Assembly: GCA_910585285.1 (NCBI GenBank)
Contig: CAJUDL010000014.1
Coordinates: 1 to 64,000, forward strand
Direction of reading: 5' to 3'
Length of the DNA: 64,000 bases
DNA from: an uncultured Muribaculaceae bacterium
GTDB lineage: Bacteria > Bacteroidota > Bacteroidia > Bacteroidales > Muribaculaceae
Below, piece by piece: positions 44,280-53,834 of this stretch (the stretch's first letter is position 1; each line of letters opens with the position of its first letter). The position numbers were made by a program, and so were the translations under genes. The notes under the pieces were generated by a model, which was given only the letters and a program-made list of their open reading frames with translations, had not been told where the DNA came from and made no database searches.

Positions 44280-44892
44280 ACAGGATAATGACAATAAAAC
44301 CAAGCGGCACAACAGCCCACCGGAGCAGTTAATATCCGATGCCGAACTGGAAGAGTTTTTCTCCTCCACAATTCATAGGCTGGCAATAAAAACCCGATGG
44401 AGAAATATCCGTTTCACCGGTATATCTGTTGCGGCAGCTGTGCTCATTGTGTTTTTAGCATCTATTTATGTAGACCGAATCGATCATACAGGCAACACCC
44501 ATTCAGTCGCGGAATTTACACTGACGATGCCCGACACAATAGAGGAACAGTTACCGGTGGTTACCGACAAAACGATTGACCGCCCCAATATCTCTGAGCG
44601 AAATCTAATTGCCGAAAGCAGCCTACCGGCTCCCCCCCCTCTGCCGCGACATACCTCCAACAGCGAAGCCTATCATGAAGCATTGATAACAATGCAGAAA
44701 ATCAAGAAAGAGATGAAAAATCTAAACCTTGGTAATTTCGACGACATGATGGACAACACTTCTCGGGATTATAAAGGAACGCTGCGAGATATTTCGCAGG
44801 GATACGACAATTCAATGCTTGAATTGAGACTTCTTCTTACAGACGCAATCAACCTTCAGGAAACAATATTAGACAACAAAAACAAGAAATAA
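44272..44892 (+). CDS. Single-pass membrane protein, probable anti-sigma partner
   Basis: A 206-residue protein with a hydrophilic N-terminus (1-47), one membrane helix (about 49-67, TGISVAAAVLIVFLASIYV) and a periplasmic part with a Pro-rich stretch (PAPPPLPRH near 120) and helices. Its overlap with the sigma gene and its topology fit an anti-sigma factor, but no known anti-sigma domain (zinc-binding HxxxCxxC) is seen in the N-terminus. The function is inferred from position. Confidence 0.65.
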   Translation: MNKQDNDNKTKRHNSPPEQLISDAELEEFFSSTIHRLAIKTRWRNIRFTGISVAAAVLIVFLASIYVDRIDHTGNTHSVAEFTLTMPDTIEEQLPVVTDKTIDRPNISERNLIAESSLPAPPPLPRHTSNSEAYHEALITMQKIKKEMKNLNLGNFDDMMDNTSRDYKGTLRDISQGYDNSMLELRLLLTDAINLQETILDNKNKK

Positions 44893-44894
44893 TT

Positions 44895-45488
44895 ATGAAA
44901 ACTTTAAAATCCATATTCCTCACCCTCCTCCTCGCTTTCGCCATTCCTGCATTTGCGAAAACCGATACAAAAACAGATAACACAGCAAATGTAAATAACA
45001 TTACTAAACCGATGTTTGCAAAAACCCAAGAGTGGGAAGGGTTTGATTATACCTATATGTCACCCTATATGTTGAATATGCTTAATAGCTCCGAAAACAA
45101 AGATACATTTCAAGGTTTCCCCATCTCCAAATTGAAAATGGTTGAAATGGTTAAAACCCAATTTAAAGGAAAGAAAGAAGGAATAAACAACCTAATTGAC
45201 CGCCTGAAAAAAAGACAAATCGTGGATATTATTCCACTTGCTGGGAATGAAGAAATAGAAATATCAAAAGCAATTGATACATCCAAACCGAACAAAACAA
45301 TGGTTCCATTGTCAATAAAGCAAGGCGATAATAAAAGCATTGAACTATACATCGATCCCGTGGATAATTCAGACGACAAGATTCAAAGGCTATTGATAAT
45401 CAAACGGGAAAACTATAATAACGCCTTAACCGTCATCTATCTCGTTTGCGACCTGTCGCTCAACGAAATTCAAAACCTTGTCAAATAA
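44895..45488 (+). CDS. Secreted protein of unknown function
   Basis: A 197-residue protein with a clear signal peptide (1-21, ending AFAK), then a Thr/Asn-rich linker and a mixed alpha/beta domain. I recognise no family with confidence; small exported proteins in sigma / anti-sigma operons of Bacteroidota often look like this (DUF4252-type or similar). It starts 2 bases after the previous stop and therefore belongs to the sigma operon, perhaps as a periplasmic sensor or effector. Confidence 0.7.
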   Translation: MKTLKSIFLTLLLAFAIPAFAKTDTKTDNTANVNNITKPMFAKTQEWEGFDYTYMSPYMLNMLNSSENKDTFQGFPISKLKMVEMVKTQFKGKKEGINNLIDRLKKRQIVDIIPLAGNEEIEISKAIDTSKPNKTMVPLSIKQGDNKSIELYIDPVDNSDDKIQRLLIIKRENYNNALTVIYLVCDLSLNEIQNLVK

Positions 45489-45850
45489 CTCATTCCCCAT
45501 CTCTCCTCTCGTCTCTCCTTATCAATCCGGCTTCAACTTTCCCCAATTTCCAAGAAAGGAAACTTCAGGATTGCTTGCGGTAGGATTTTACTTTATCGGA
45601 CTGCGCCCGATAAAGTAAAAAAGGTAAAATTGACACGTCTGAAAAAATTTGTATCAAACGATGCCTCAGATCGTAGCTGCTGTTGCTCGCAACTGCCGCC
45701 TCGCGGCAGAGAAGAGGAATTTTATCCCTTGTTTGTGCTGCAGTTGCGAGCAACCGCAGCTACGTCTTGATACGCACCTTAGAGGCGCATCAATTATCAT
45801 TTAACATTTCCAAACTCCGTTCGGCAAATTAAAATTTACCTTTAGGCGAG
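45489..45850. other. Convergent intergenic region with strong inverted repeats
   Basis: No gene seen in these 362 bp. The region holds a 14-bp perfect hairpin (45586-45599 with 45607-45620) and a 25-bp inverted repeat (45672-45696 with 45740-45764). It separates the sigma operon from the convergent outer-membrane barrel gene. Confidence 0.8.
45672..45764. repeat. 25-bp inverted repeat with structured loop
   Basis: The two 25-bp arms match at 24 positions. The 43-nt loop holds a smaller GCCGC-CTC-GCGGC hairpin. Flanking sequence adds short hairpins (CGAT…ATCG at 45659-45673, TGATACGC…GCGCATCA just after). Candidate for a structured RNA or a mobile palindromic unit. Confidence 0.85.
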
Positions 45851-46519
45851 TTAGAAATAACGGGTGATGCTTACACTACCTCGACTTTCGCGGAACTTCA
45901 AACCATTAGTCATAAGGTTGGTCATACCTATCGTGCCATCTATATTGAAACTCCACATGCCGGAGAAAAAGGCAACACCTATTTTCCAACCACACTCTAC
46001 CCTACGCTGATTCCCAAATTTTCCAAATAATGAAAATTCTTCAGCATCTAATTTCTTTTTATCATGAAACTTTATATCTCCCGCAAATGCGTAACTAAGT
46101 TCCGGACCGGTAAAGGGAGCTATCGAAAGACGGTCTGACACTCCAATGCTGTAACCGGCGACGATGGGGATTCTGACACCTATCTTATAAATGGAGGGAT
46201 CACTTTCCTCATAGTCATTACCGGCAACAATTAAATCTTTATAGGAATATGTATCATAGAACAATGAAACGGCAGGCTCAAGATAGAATTTATGTCCCAG
46301 ATAAATGTTGCATACTGCACCAATAGTGCCTCCAGTGCCGGTGCGAAACATCTTGTCGTTTATTACATTGCTATGAACCTTACCCGGCAAATTCACATCA
46401 AATGCAGCACGCACACCCCATGTCGGATTCCGCTCCCCATTCTCTATAATCTGAGCATCAGTAAAATTCGAGAAAAGAATGAGGAATGATGACAAAAGCA
46501 ATAAAGACAGATATTTCAT
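45851..46519 (-). CDS. Small outer-membrane beta-barrel protein (PorT-like)
   Basis: Starting at the ATG at 46519, it has 222 residues with a signal peptide (1-22, …NFTDAQ) and about eight beta strands. It ends in SVSITRYF with the C-terminal aromatic of outer-membrane barrels. The pattern WGVRAAFDVNLPG, KFYLEPAVSLFYD, KIGVRIPIVAGYSIG fits the Bacteroidota outer-membrane barrel domain of the PorT type. No specific function. It lies 81 bases downstream of a TonB-type receptor on the same strand. Confidence 0.8.
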   Translation of the reverse strand: MKYLSLLLLSSFLILFSNFTDAQIIENGERNPTWGVRAAFDVNLPGKVHSNVINDKMFRTGTGGTIGAVCNIYLGHKFYLEPAVSLFYDTYSYKDLIVAGNDYEESDPSIYKIGVRIPIVAGYSIGVSDRLSIAPFTGPELSYAFAGDIKFHDKKKLDAEEFSLFGKFGNQRRVECGWKIGVAFFSGMWSFNIDGTIGMTNLMTNGLKFRESRGSVSITRYF

Positions 46520-46600
46520 AATCAAGTGGTTTATAAGTAAGTCTACAAATAAATAACGCATCCAATATGATAAAAATTGTCTTCTTTTAGAGTGTGTTCC

Positions 46601-48682
46601 TTAAAGTCTCTTCATTTCCGCTTCGGATGCAGACGTGCCTTTATATGTGCTCTTTTGAGGCTGGAAATTATAGATGATGTTTAGCAAGACACCCCGGCGG
46701 TCGTAACTCTGCCGCTTATCAACAAAAATGCCATTGGTATTCATGGTCCAGTCGTATTTTGCAGTATTGAATATGTCGGTTACAGATAACTTTACTGTCA
46801 GTGTCTTGTTGAGAAACATCTTTCCTACCGAGGCATTCATTGTAAACCAACTTGCGCAGAATCGGTTTGTATGCATGTCGCCTTTGGAACTTCCATTCAT
46901 GTTTGCCGTGATCATCCACCCTCGAGGCAAAGAGAATGTATTATCGAAATAATAAGAGAATATTGGCTTGTCGTATCTGTTATTGTCAAGTTTGAGCCAC
47001 TGTCGATACATTCCTATTGTAACATTAGGTGTCCACCAACGTATCGGACTACTCCAAACGAGATAAAAATTTAATGCTGAAACATTAATATTTACAGGAT
47101 GCATGAGCAACTGGAGGTTATTTGCCGGATATAACTGCTTTACATAGGCATAACTATCGAACGAACGAGTGAAATCAGCTTGAAGCATGAAACCTTTCCA
47201 CATCCCGAACAACTGAACGTCATGCATCCGCTCATCTCGCAACATAGGATTACCACCTTCAATTTCATGCATGCCTACATAACTTAGCGAACCTGTCAAC
47301 TGGGAATATGGAGGCTTGACTGTAGCCATTTTATAACTTAGACTGATTTGAGATTCATCGTTGATGGAGTAAGCGACAGATACATCAGGCGTGAGTAAAT
47401 GGTCACGCCGACTAACGTTCTCATCACGCTTGTCGTCAACTTTGAAATCATAATCAACATATTCGTATCTTGCGCCTACCGCAATAGAAAACTTGCCTAA
47501 CATGCGAGCCCATGATGCAAACAATGCGGCAGATGTCTGCCTTGCGTCTGTTAAAGAAGATTGTATGTACTCACCCACTGTTACGTTCAGCATACGATAA
47601 TCAAGAGAGGTATGTGTATAGCTATCCTGGGTTCCGACTGTAAAATCCCCATGCCCGAAGGGAAACCTCATATAGAGCTTACCTGCCCATAACGTAGATT
47701 TACGCTCGTCCGTTGAATTGACATCTGGACTGATTGATTCCGGATAGGTTGTGACAACACTGTTATTGGCAACAGACCTACGAAAGTCACCATCAAAATG
47801 AAGAATATACTTTTCAGCAAAAGTATCCTCATAATAGAGCGATGCAAGATGACTGTGAGCTCTTGTATGTTTATAAATCTCCCTGTTGACTTCCGGATTT
47901 TTGTCAAGCCATTCCGTCCCGGAATTGTTAAAGTCGCCGCGCTCCGGATTATAACGGTAATATGCCCCTAACGACCGGGAACCTTTGCCATAATTAAATC
48001 CACATTTTATAATGCCGGTTGTGGTTGGATAAGAGTTACGTTGACTCCCTCCTACTGCGGTTTCTTTTCCTTCAAATATGAGAGTATTGGTCGTTGCGCC
48101 TTCGGCTACCGAATTGTTATGGTTTATCATTCCATTTGCAAAAACCTCCCATTCTCTTACCCTATAAGCAAGTGTGAGGTTATCCAGCACAGACCATCTG
48201 CGACGACGATCAAGCAGAAACTGATTAGAAAAAGAAAGACCCTGCACAAAATTACGACGTGTCGTGATTTTCAACACCGCTCCTGTGGTGCTGGCGTAAG
48301 CAGCACCAGGAGCCATAAGCAATTCCACTTTCTTCAGATTTGAAGAAAGTATCTGCTGCAATTCTTGTTCATCGCACATCTGTCGCCCGTCTATGTATAT
48401 TTCGATATTGTTCTTGCCAATAATACTGACTTTGTTATCCTGCACTTTTATCATCGGCAGCTGTGCAAGCACATCAAGAGCATTGCCAAGATTAGCGAGA
48501 TTGGTGCCGGGGATTGTTGACACAAATGTTGAACCTACAAGTTTCGTGGCAGGCTGCTTTGCTGTAACTATAACCTCTTGCAACTGACGAGTGAGGCTGT
48601 CTGCGACTTGCTCATCCCTTGCAGTCGCAGCTTCGATTGTTAGTACAGAGATAAGAAATGTTATAAATACTTTAACGTTCAT
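46601..48682 (-). CDS. TonB-dependent receptor-like outer-membrane protein
   Basis: A 693-residue outer-membrane protein. A signal peptide (1-21) is followed by an N-terminal LQEVIVTAKQPATKL segment and a plug domain (about 45-140: NALDVLAQLPMIKVQDNKVSIIGKNNIEIYIDGRQ), then a large barrel with strands rich in Tyr and Trp. The pattern matches the outer-membrane barrel family found in Bacteroidota next to regulators. It has its own promoter at 48702-48734 with a leader of about 14 nt. The ligand is unknown. Confidence 0.85.
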   Translation of the reverse strand: MNVKVFITFLISVLTIEAATARDEQVADSLTRQLQEVIVTAKQPATKLVGSTFVSTIPGTNLANLGNALDVLAQLPMIKVQDNKVSIIGKNNIEIYIDGRQMCDEQELQQILSSNLKKVELLMAPGAAYASTTGAVLKITTRRNFVQGLSFSNQFLLDRRRRWSVLDNLTLAYRVREWEVFANGMINHNNSVAEGATTNTLIFEGKETAVGGSQRNSYPTTTGIIKCGFNYGKGSRSLGAYYRYNPERGDFNNSGTEWLDKNPEVNREIYKHTRAHSHLASLYYEDTFAEKYILHFDGDFRRSVANNSVVTTYPESISPDVNSTDERKSTLWAGKLYMRFPFGHGDFTVGTQDSYTHTSLDYRMLNVTVGEYIQSSLTDARQTSAALFASWARMLGKFSIAVGARYEYVDYDFKVDDKRDENVSRRDHLLTPDVSVAYSINDESQISLSYKMATVKPPYSQLTGSLSYVGMHEIEGGNPMLRDERMHDVQLFGMWKGFMLQADFTRSFDSYAYVKQLYPANNLQLLMHPVNINVSALNFYLVWSSPIRWWTPNVTIGMYRQWLKLDNNRYDKPIFSYYFDNTFSLPRGWMITANMNGSSKGDMHTNRFCASWFTMNASVGKMFLNKTLTVKLSVTDIFNTAKYDWTMNTNGIFVDKRQSYDRRGVLLNIIYNFQPQKSTYKGTSASEAEMKRL

Positions 48683-48701
48683 GTGAGTAAAATTTTTGCT
48701 A

Positions 48702-48734
48702 CAAAATTACTCACCCAGCCCGCTAAACACCAAA
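48702..48734 (-). promoter_or_regulatory. Promoter for TonB receptor gene at 46601
   Basis: Minus-strand TTTG at 48731-48734, 21-nt spacer, TAATTTTG at 48702-48709: full consensus. It lies after the stop of the regulator gene, so this receptor can be expressed separately. Confidence 0.72.
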
Positions 48735-48825
48735 ATAAAAATCTGACATTAAATTTTACAATACACTTATAATCAACTACATATAAATACACATCTCAAA
48801 ATAATCTGACCAATTAAAAAACTGA

Positions 48826-49809
48826 TCAGAAAATAGCCATTATATCAGGATTTGAAACGCTCATTGACTCCTTAAAACGTGATTTAAGCCTTGATTTACG
48901 TTTATACACCACATCAACCGACTCCCCGAGCAGCAGACTAATGGTGCGTGTTGAAAGTCGGCTTGCAAGAAACACTAAAAGCATATAATCTTCATTCTTG
49001 ATCTCCGGATAATTATTCTTTACTTTTACAAGAATGTTGTCTCGGCAATCATTAACTGCTTGCTCCATTTCCGAGAAAGAATCGGTACGGACCGATTCTA
49101 TTTCACTTTTCACTTTGTCGACAATTGCTTTGCGCTCGGTCTTTGTGCCCTGCGATTCATAATATGTCTGGCAAAGTGAGTCAATAAGTGAAAAACGTTT
49201 CTCAAGCACTTCGTGAAGCTTTGTTTCCAGACGACTTACATCACTACGACTCGCCTCCATCTGATTCCTGAATCCGGATGCTTCAGCCATCAAGGTTTCA
49301 TTCCGCAATGATTGTATCTTCATTCGCTGACGCATCCACACAATAATTCCTGCGGCTATAAGCAAAGCAAGTAATGCCACAAGCGTATATAATTCCCTTT
49401 GAGCACGTTCCTTATATAGAAGGAATTCTTTTTCTTTCTGCAGATAAAGAGCTGTGGCAAGAGGGTCAGTTTTATCTGAAGAATGAAGCAATGCCTTCAG
49501 GTGAGATGCCTTTTTTAATTCATCTGCCGAATCATGTTGTCTGTAATAATCAATAGCAATATTGACTATTGTATCTGTTGGAGCCTTAACTCTATTAACC
49601 ACCATAGCCTCGCTATACAATAGTGCCCACCGAGCCATTGTAGCAGAATCCTGAAATTCCGACACATCCACTTCATTAAGTTTCGACAACGCTGCCGAAG
49701 GATCGCTTTGCATCAGACGCTGAGCTTCATCAAGAGCTTTAGGTTCCAGACTCGACACACTGCAGCCGGTAATAACGAGCAGTATAATTATATAAAGCAG
49801 ACTTCGCAT
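48826..49809 (-). CDS. Membrane-spanning lipoprotein with C-terminal helix-turn-helix
   Basis: A 327-residue protein with a lipoprotein signal (LLVITGC, lipidation at Cys16), a periplasmic helical part like TPR repeats (about 20-135), one membrane helix (about 140-158), a coiled coil (about 165-215) and a C-terminal domain where 270-312 reads as a helix-turn-helix (SRLSTRTISLLLGESVDVVYKRKSRLKSRF). This predicts a one-component transcription factor that senses in the periplasm and binds DNA inside. It lies 24 bases from the TonB receptor gene upstream, in the same unit. Confidence 0.78.
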   Translation of the reverse strand: MRSLLYIIILLVITGCSVSSLEPKALDEAQRLMQSDPSAALSKLNEVDVSEFQDSATMARWALLYSEAMVVNRVKAPTDTIVNIAIDYYRQHDSADELKKASHLKALLHSSDKTDPLATALYLQKEKEFLLYKERAQRELYTLVALLALLIAAGIIVWMRQRMKIQSLRNETLMAEASGFRNQMEASRSDVSRLETKLHEVLEKRFSLIDSLCQTYYESQGTKTERKAIVDKVKSEIESVRTDSFSEMEQAVNDCRDNILVKVKNNYPEIKNEDYMLLVFLASRLSTRTISLLLGESVDVVYKRKSRLKSRFKESMSVSNPDIMAIF

Positions 49810-49833
49810 AAAACAATTTCAATAATTAATCGG

Positions 49834-52416
49834 TTATTTTCTGAGTGATATTGAGATAAGGAGTTCTCTGCCACGGAGCCATCGCTGACTTTCGAAAGAT
49901 GTGAGCTGATTATACGTCTTATAGTTATAAGTGCGTTGATTCAAGATGTTGGTCAACGCCGCTGAGAATTCCAGACGTTTGTTCAGTTTGTAGATGACTT
50001 TGGTATCAAACAGCACTACATTCTTGAAATTGTCGGAGGTAAGTTCGTTACGGTAATGCTCCGCGCTTACATGCCATTCCCATTTTTTATGCGGCATGAT
50101 ATTGAGCAATATCTCGTTCTCCATGCTACCAAGCCAAGAAGCCTTTGTGCCGTTCATTGCAAGCCGAGTCGATGTCCAGTCGAAGCGGTAATCGAAACTT
50201 AGCCACCGTAATGGCGACCCATTTATCTTCGCACCAACCGACCATGAGGTTCCCACTGAATTGACCGATGTGTTTTCAGAGATAAGATGAGATTCCTGAC
50301 GACTGAAAGAACCTTTTACATTCGCACTGCCCCGTATGAAATCAAGAGTTTTCCCAATATTTCCATTTGCCATGAACATATGTCCCGAGCTCTTAGCCTG
50401 AGAATACGAATATACAACATAATCTCCATAAAGCTGTTGAACCATCGTATAAGGGTTGTGCGACCAAGATTGCATGGCGAAAGCATTCGCAAACAAACCA
50501 TAACGGGTATGCTTGTATGACAAACGTGCAGACACATTCTGCGAATTGGAACTATAGAAATCATCGACACCCCGTCTGAACGATCGATAATTTGTCATCA
50601 CGTATCCGGGCTGGATAAGGCTCAGATCCATCGGAGATCGCCTTGATCCGCCATGAACAAACATAGAAAATCTGTTATTGGGCTTCCAGCTGATGCTGAG
50701 CGAAGGAGAGAAATAAACTTCACTCCGATTTGCAAGAGCCTTATCGAATGTGTAGTGAGCAAAACTTACCGGCGCATCAAGCGAAATATTAACACGCTTT
50801 ATCCAGTATTCGAGCTTCGGCGTTACATACAATGTAAGATAATTCGTGTTCAATACATTGGTTGTTTCACCGGGTATGGCATCAGGCATATCGGGTAGTT
50901 CGGTGTTGAGTGTGCGGCAATATCCCTTTACACCACCCTCTAAACTCACAGTGATGCCTTTGACAGAAAACGCATACGCAGCGCTTTCATGAGTATGAAA
51001 AGCATGGTCTCTTACATATTGATTCATCAATTCCCCATTCCCCATTTTCAATTCCAGATTCTGAGGAAGCGATTCCCATTCATTTTGACTCAGGAAAGTA
51101 ACTAAGTGCTTCCCTTTGAAACGCTTGATCAATTTAAAATCGTTGCCGACATAATAATCAGGAAAAGAAGCGGTCTGGTCGTTGGGCAAGGAACCGGCGA
51201 CTCCCAGGCGCACATCATCCCAGTCAATATTGGTCTTAAGCGTATTGTTGATAAACGCTGTCTTCTGGTTCAGTTCATAAATAAACTTACCGGAGAGGGA
51301 ATGAGAGCGGTCAACCCCGCTACGGTTTTCAGTAACAACGCGGTTGCCGTCGTTAAGGAAATAAGTGGTTATATTCTGCGCAACAGCCTGCACACGGTTG
51401 AAGGAATAATCTATCTGTGTTTTGAATTCACCGCGCCCGAACTTCCAGAGGCTATTGGTCGAAGCGAGCACTGAACGATTGAAAAGAGTTCGTTTTCGGC
51501 TTAAGTTAGGCACCCCGGGCAATGAGACACTTACATATTGAGTAAGATCCGTTCCACGTCTCGAAGCAAAGAAATCGGTTGCCTGTGACGAAAGATCTTC
51601 TCCGATATTGTTGGTTTTTAACGTTGTTATGTTCTGAAAATTCGGCATCACAGCCATCGCGAACACTTCACCATCCCATATCCCGCCATCGGGTTGCCAA
51701 CAATACCCTCCTCCGGCATCACCATGGATAGTCCAGGTAGCTTTCGCCTTGTTTTTGAGTTTCAGATTAATTGCGGCTTTGTCGGAGAAAGATATTCCTG
51801 ACAACACCTGCAAAGGCTGATGGTTCTCCATCACCTCCACGGCACCCACATCTTCATGACTTATACCATTGGTGGCAATGCCATACTTTCCTCCCAACAA
51901 GTCGGAGCCTTCTATATAAAACTTATTGATATCCTCACCCTGATACTTTATCTTACCGGAACTCGCCACATCAATACCCGGCATGCGTTTGAGCACATCA
52001 CCGATGGAACGGTCCTGAGCCTGAGCAAAGGCACTGACACCATACGTGATAGTATCTCCCTGCTCCCGAATACGATCCGACTTAACAGTGACTTCTTTCA
52101 GCAAAGTCGTGCCCGGCTCAAGAAGAACTGTCAGAGGAAATGAGACACTGTCGAGAGATATGGATTTCTTGGCAAAACTCATCATTGATACTTCCAGACG
52201 GCATCCCGAAACAGACGGAACCATCATTGCAAACCCTCCATCCTTTTTCGACGTTGCAAATTTCTTTATCTTTCCGTCTGCCCCCTTGACCATAACCGAT
52301 GCTCCCGTTAGAGGCTCATTCTTCTCCTTGTCTAAAACCTTACCGGATACATTGACCTGAGCAATGGCTGTAGGAGCTGCAAGCAAACATAATATGTATG
52401 TGATAGATTGTTTCAT
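49834..52416 (-). CDS. TonB-dependent receptor with carboxypeptidase-like domain
   Basis: An 860-residue outer-membrane receptor. A signal peptide (1-19) is followed by a CarboxypepD_reg-like domain (about 20-95: VNVSGKVLDKEKNEPLTGASVMVKG), a plug domain (about 115-215: SIGDVLKRMPGIDVASSGKIKYQGEDINKFYIEG) and a barrel that ends in ISLRK. The ending lacks the usual Phe. It overlaps the GLPGLI gene by 4 bases. Such GLPGLI-receptor pairs recur in Bacteroidota; the substrate is not known. Confidence 0.87.
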   Translation of the reverse strand: MKQSITYILCLLAAPTAIAQVNVSGKVLDKEKNEPLTGASVMVKGADGKIKKFATSKKDGGFAMMVPSVSGCRLEVSMMSFAKKSISLDSVSFPLTVLLEPGTTLLKEVTVKSDRIREQGDTITYGVSAFAQAQDRSIGDVLKRMPGIDVASSGKIKYQGEDINKFYIEGSDLLGGKYGIATNGISHEDVGAVEVMENHQPLQVLSGISFSDKAAINLKLKNKAKATWTIHGDAGGGYCWQPDGGIWDGEVFAMAVMPNFQNITTLKTNNIGEDLSSQATDFFASRRGTDLTQYVSVSLPGVPNLSRKRTLFNRSVLASTNSLWKFGRGEFKTQIDYSFNRVQAVAQNITTYFLNDGNRVVTENRSGVDRSHSLSGKFIYELNQKTAFINNTLKTNIDWDDVRLGVAGSLPNDQTASFPDYYVGNDFKLIKRFKGKHLVTFLSQNEWESLPQNLELKMGNGELMNQYVRDHAFHTHESAAYAFSVKGITVSLEGGVKGYCRTLNTELPDMPDAIPGETTNVLNTNYLTLYVTPKLEYWIKRVNISLDAPVSFAHYTFDKALANRSEVYFSPSLSISWKPNNRFSMFVHGGSRRSPMDLSLIQPGYVMTNYRSFRRGVDDFYSSNSQNVSARLSYKHTRYGLFANAFAMQSWSHNPYTMVQQLYGDYVVYSYSQAKSSGHMFMANGNIGKTLDFIRGSANVKGSFSRQESHLISENTSVNSVGTSWSVGAKINGSPLRWLSFDYRFDWTSTRLAMNGTKASWLGSMENEILLNIMPHKKWEWHVSAEHYRNELTSDNFKNVVLFDTKVIYKLNKRLEFSAALTNILNQRTYNYKTYNQLTSFESQRWLRGRELLISISLRK

Positions 52417-53276
52417 TCGTGATAATCCGTTTCAAGGAAATCATCAGTGCCGGTATAATCAGCATTTTTGACATTTACCTCACCGTTGGTCATCGCAGCT
52501 AAACGCGCGCTTCTGTTTCGGCGGGTATAATCCTTCTGTTTGAGAAAATTCTTCCGTTTGGAGGTGTATATGTTCTCTTTTTCATACGGATCCTTCAAAG
52601 GTTCGTTACATTTCTGCAGCCCTTTGATAATAAATTTATAATCACCATCAACTGAAGCCGCTTCCATTATTAAACCGGGAAGTCCATAAAGTTGCCAGGG
52701 ACCATCGGGTACAGAAATTTCAGGTGCAAACCATGCCGACCATTTGCGTCCGTGATATTCCGCTTCTGCCATCTGACACTCGTAACCCATCACATTTTTT
52801 GTTGAATCAGTTATCTCCCATACCAGATCATCCATCGGTACCGAATATCTGAAAGCGTCTCCGAAGTTGACATCCCATACTGTCATTTTCTCTTCTCCGT
52901 AATCTTTAAGACACTTGTACTGACTTTCCCTCATCATCCCCTTTTCCTCTACTATCTGCATTGCATCAGCACCGGTACGCGTAAACTCTTCAAGAGCCTC
53001 ATCCCACACAGCCCGATGGATTGCCTTTCCATTGGGATCGTTCACAAGTGAATCCACAAAGAAAGTCTGAGGGTTGTAATAATAAGAGCTGCCCGGAGCG
53101 AGCTGCAAAATCCATTTACTGGTTTCCTCTTTGGGATTGCCCTCTTTATCTGCCAATACGTGGATTGCCTCATATTCTGCCTTGAGAGTCGCGTTTTGCC
53201 TATTGCTCGCTGTCTCCTCTGCAGCAACATATCCGGAAACGCCAAAACATAGGAGATATATTATCTGTCTGTTCAT
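52413..53276 (-). CDS. GLPGLI family protein
   Basis: Starting at the ATG at 53276 gives 287 residues with a signal peptide (MNRQIIYLL… to VAAEET). The family's naming motif is present in WQLYGLPGLIMEA, and the domain includes DDLVWEITDSTKNVMGYECQMAEAEYHGRKWSAWFAPEI. The function is unknown; the protein is presumably periplasmic. An alternative ATG at 53285 adds three residues. It is the first gene of a unit with the receptor and the helix-turn-helix lipoprotein. Confidence 0.87.
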   Translation of the reverse strand: MNRQIIYLLCFGVSGYVAAEETASNRQNATLKAEYEAIHVLADKEGNPKEETSKWILQLAPGSSYYYNPQTFFVDSLVNDPNGKAIHRAVWDEALEEFTRTGADAMQIVEEKGMMRESQYKCLKDYGEEKMTVWDVNFGDAFRYSVPMDDLVWEITDSTKNVMGYECQMAEAEYHGRKWSAWFAPEISVPDGPWQLYGLPGLIMEAASVDGDYKFIIKGLQKCNEPLKDPYEKENIYTSKRKNFLKQKDYTRRNRSARLAAMTNGEVNVKNADYTGTDDFLETDYHE

Positions 53277-53301
53277 ATCAAACATTTTGGCAAAAATAAA
53301 C

Positions 53302-53346
53302 AAAAAAGCTGAATCGATTATCAACAAATGTTGATAATCGATTCAG
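53302..53346 (-). terminator. Intrinsic terminator after DUF805 gene
   Basis: An 18-bp perfect stem (53309-53326 with 53329-53346, 2-nt centre) is followed on the minus strand by a run of six T. It lies 46 bases after the DUF805 stop and shields the GLPGLI unit from read-through. Confidence 0.9.
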
Positions 53347-53391
53347 AAGACAAATATTTTTTCGTTAAAACAACTCTCGTATAAAAAAATG

Positions 53392-53763
53392 CTATTCCGG
53401 AACACTTCCATATTGGTTGGGAAATGCCTGAGATGGCTGACAACAGAATACGATAAGTATTATGGTACCTACAACCGGTATAAAACCGATAAGCCACCAC
53501 CATCCGCTCTTGCCGGTGTCGTGAAGCCTACGGAAGAGCACACCCAATGACGGCAAAAACAGCAATGCAGACACAATATATGAAATGACGGGCAATCCCG
53601 AAGGCGAAGACTCATGAATGCTTTGCAATCCGGAGGGAATGCCGAACAAAAGACCGATTATTGCGGTGAAAAGAATCCACCACCAATACTCACTGCGCGA
53701 AGCGCGCCCCGTAAACGTGCAATACTTCGAAAAGCATCTGCTGATTGATTGTCCGAATGTCAT
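53392..53763 (-). CDS. DUF805 membrane protein
   Basis: A 123-residue protein of the DUF805 family with three or four membrane helices. Marks are FTGRASRSEYWWWILFTAII near the N-terminus and LPSLGVLFRRLHDTGKSGWWWLIGFIPVVGTIILIV. Function unknown; members of this family occur in most bacteria. It is a single gene with its own terminator. Confidence 0.88.
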   Translation of the reverse strand: MTFGQSISRCFSKYCTFTGRASRSEYWWWILFTAIIGLLFGIPSGLQSIHESSPSGLPVISYIVSALLFLPSLGVLFRRLHDTGKSGWWWLIGFIPVVGTIILIVFCCQPSQAFPNQYGSVPE

Positions 53764-53834
53764 AGTTGTAAATATTTTTACAATTATAACCTATATTTAC
53801 ATATTTTTGTTCGCTATACAGACATCGTAATACT

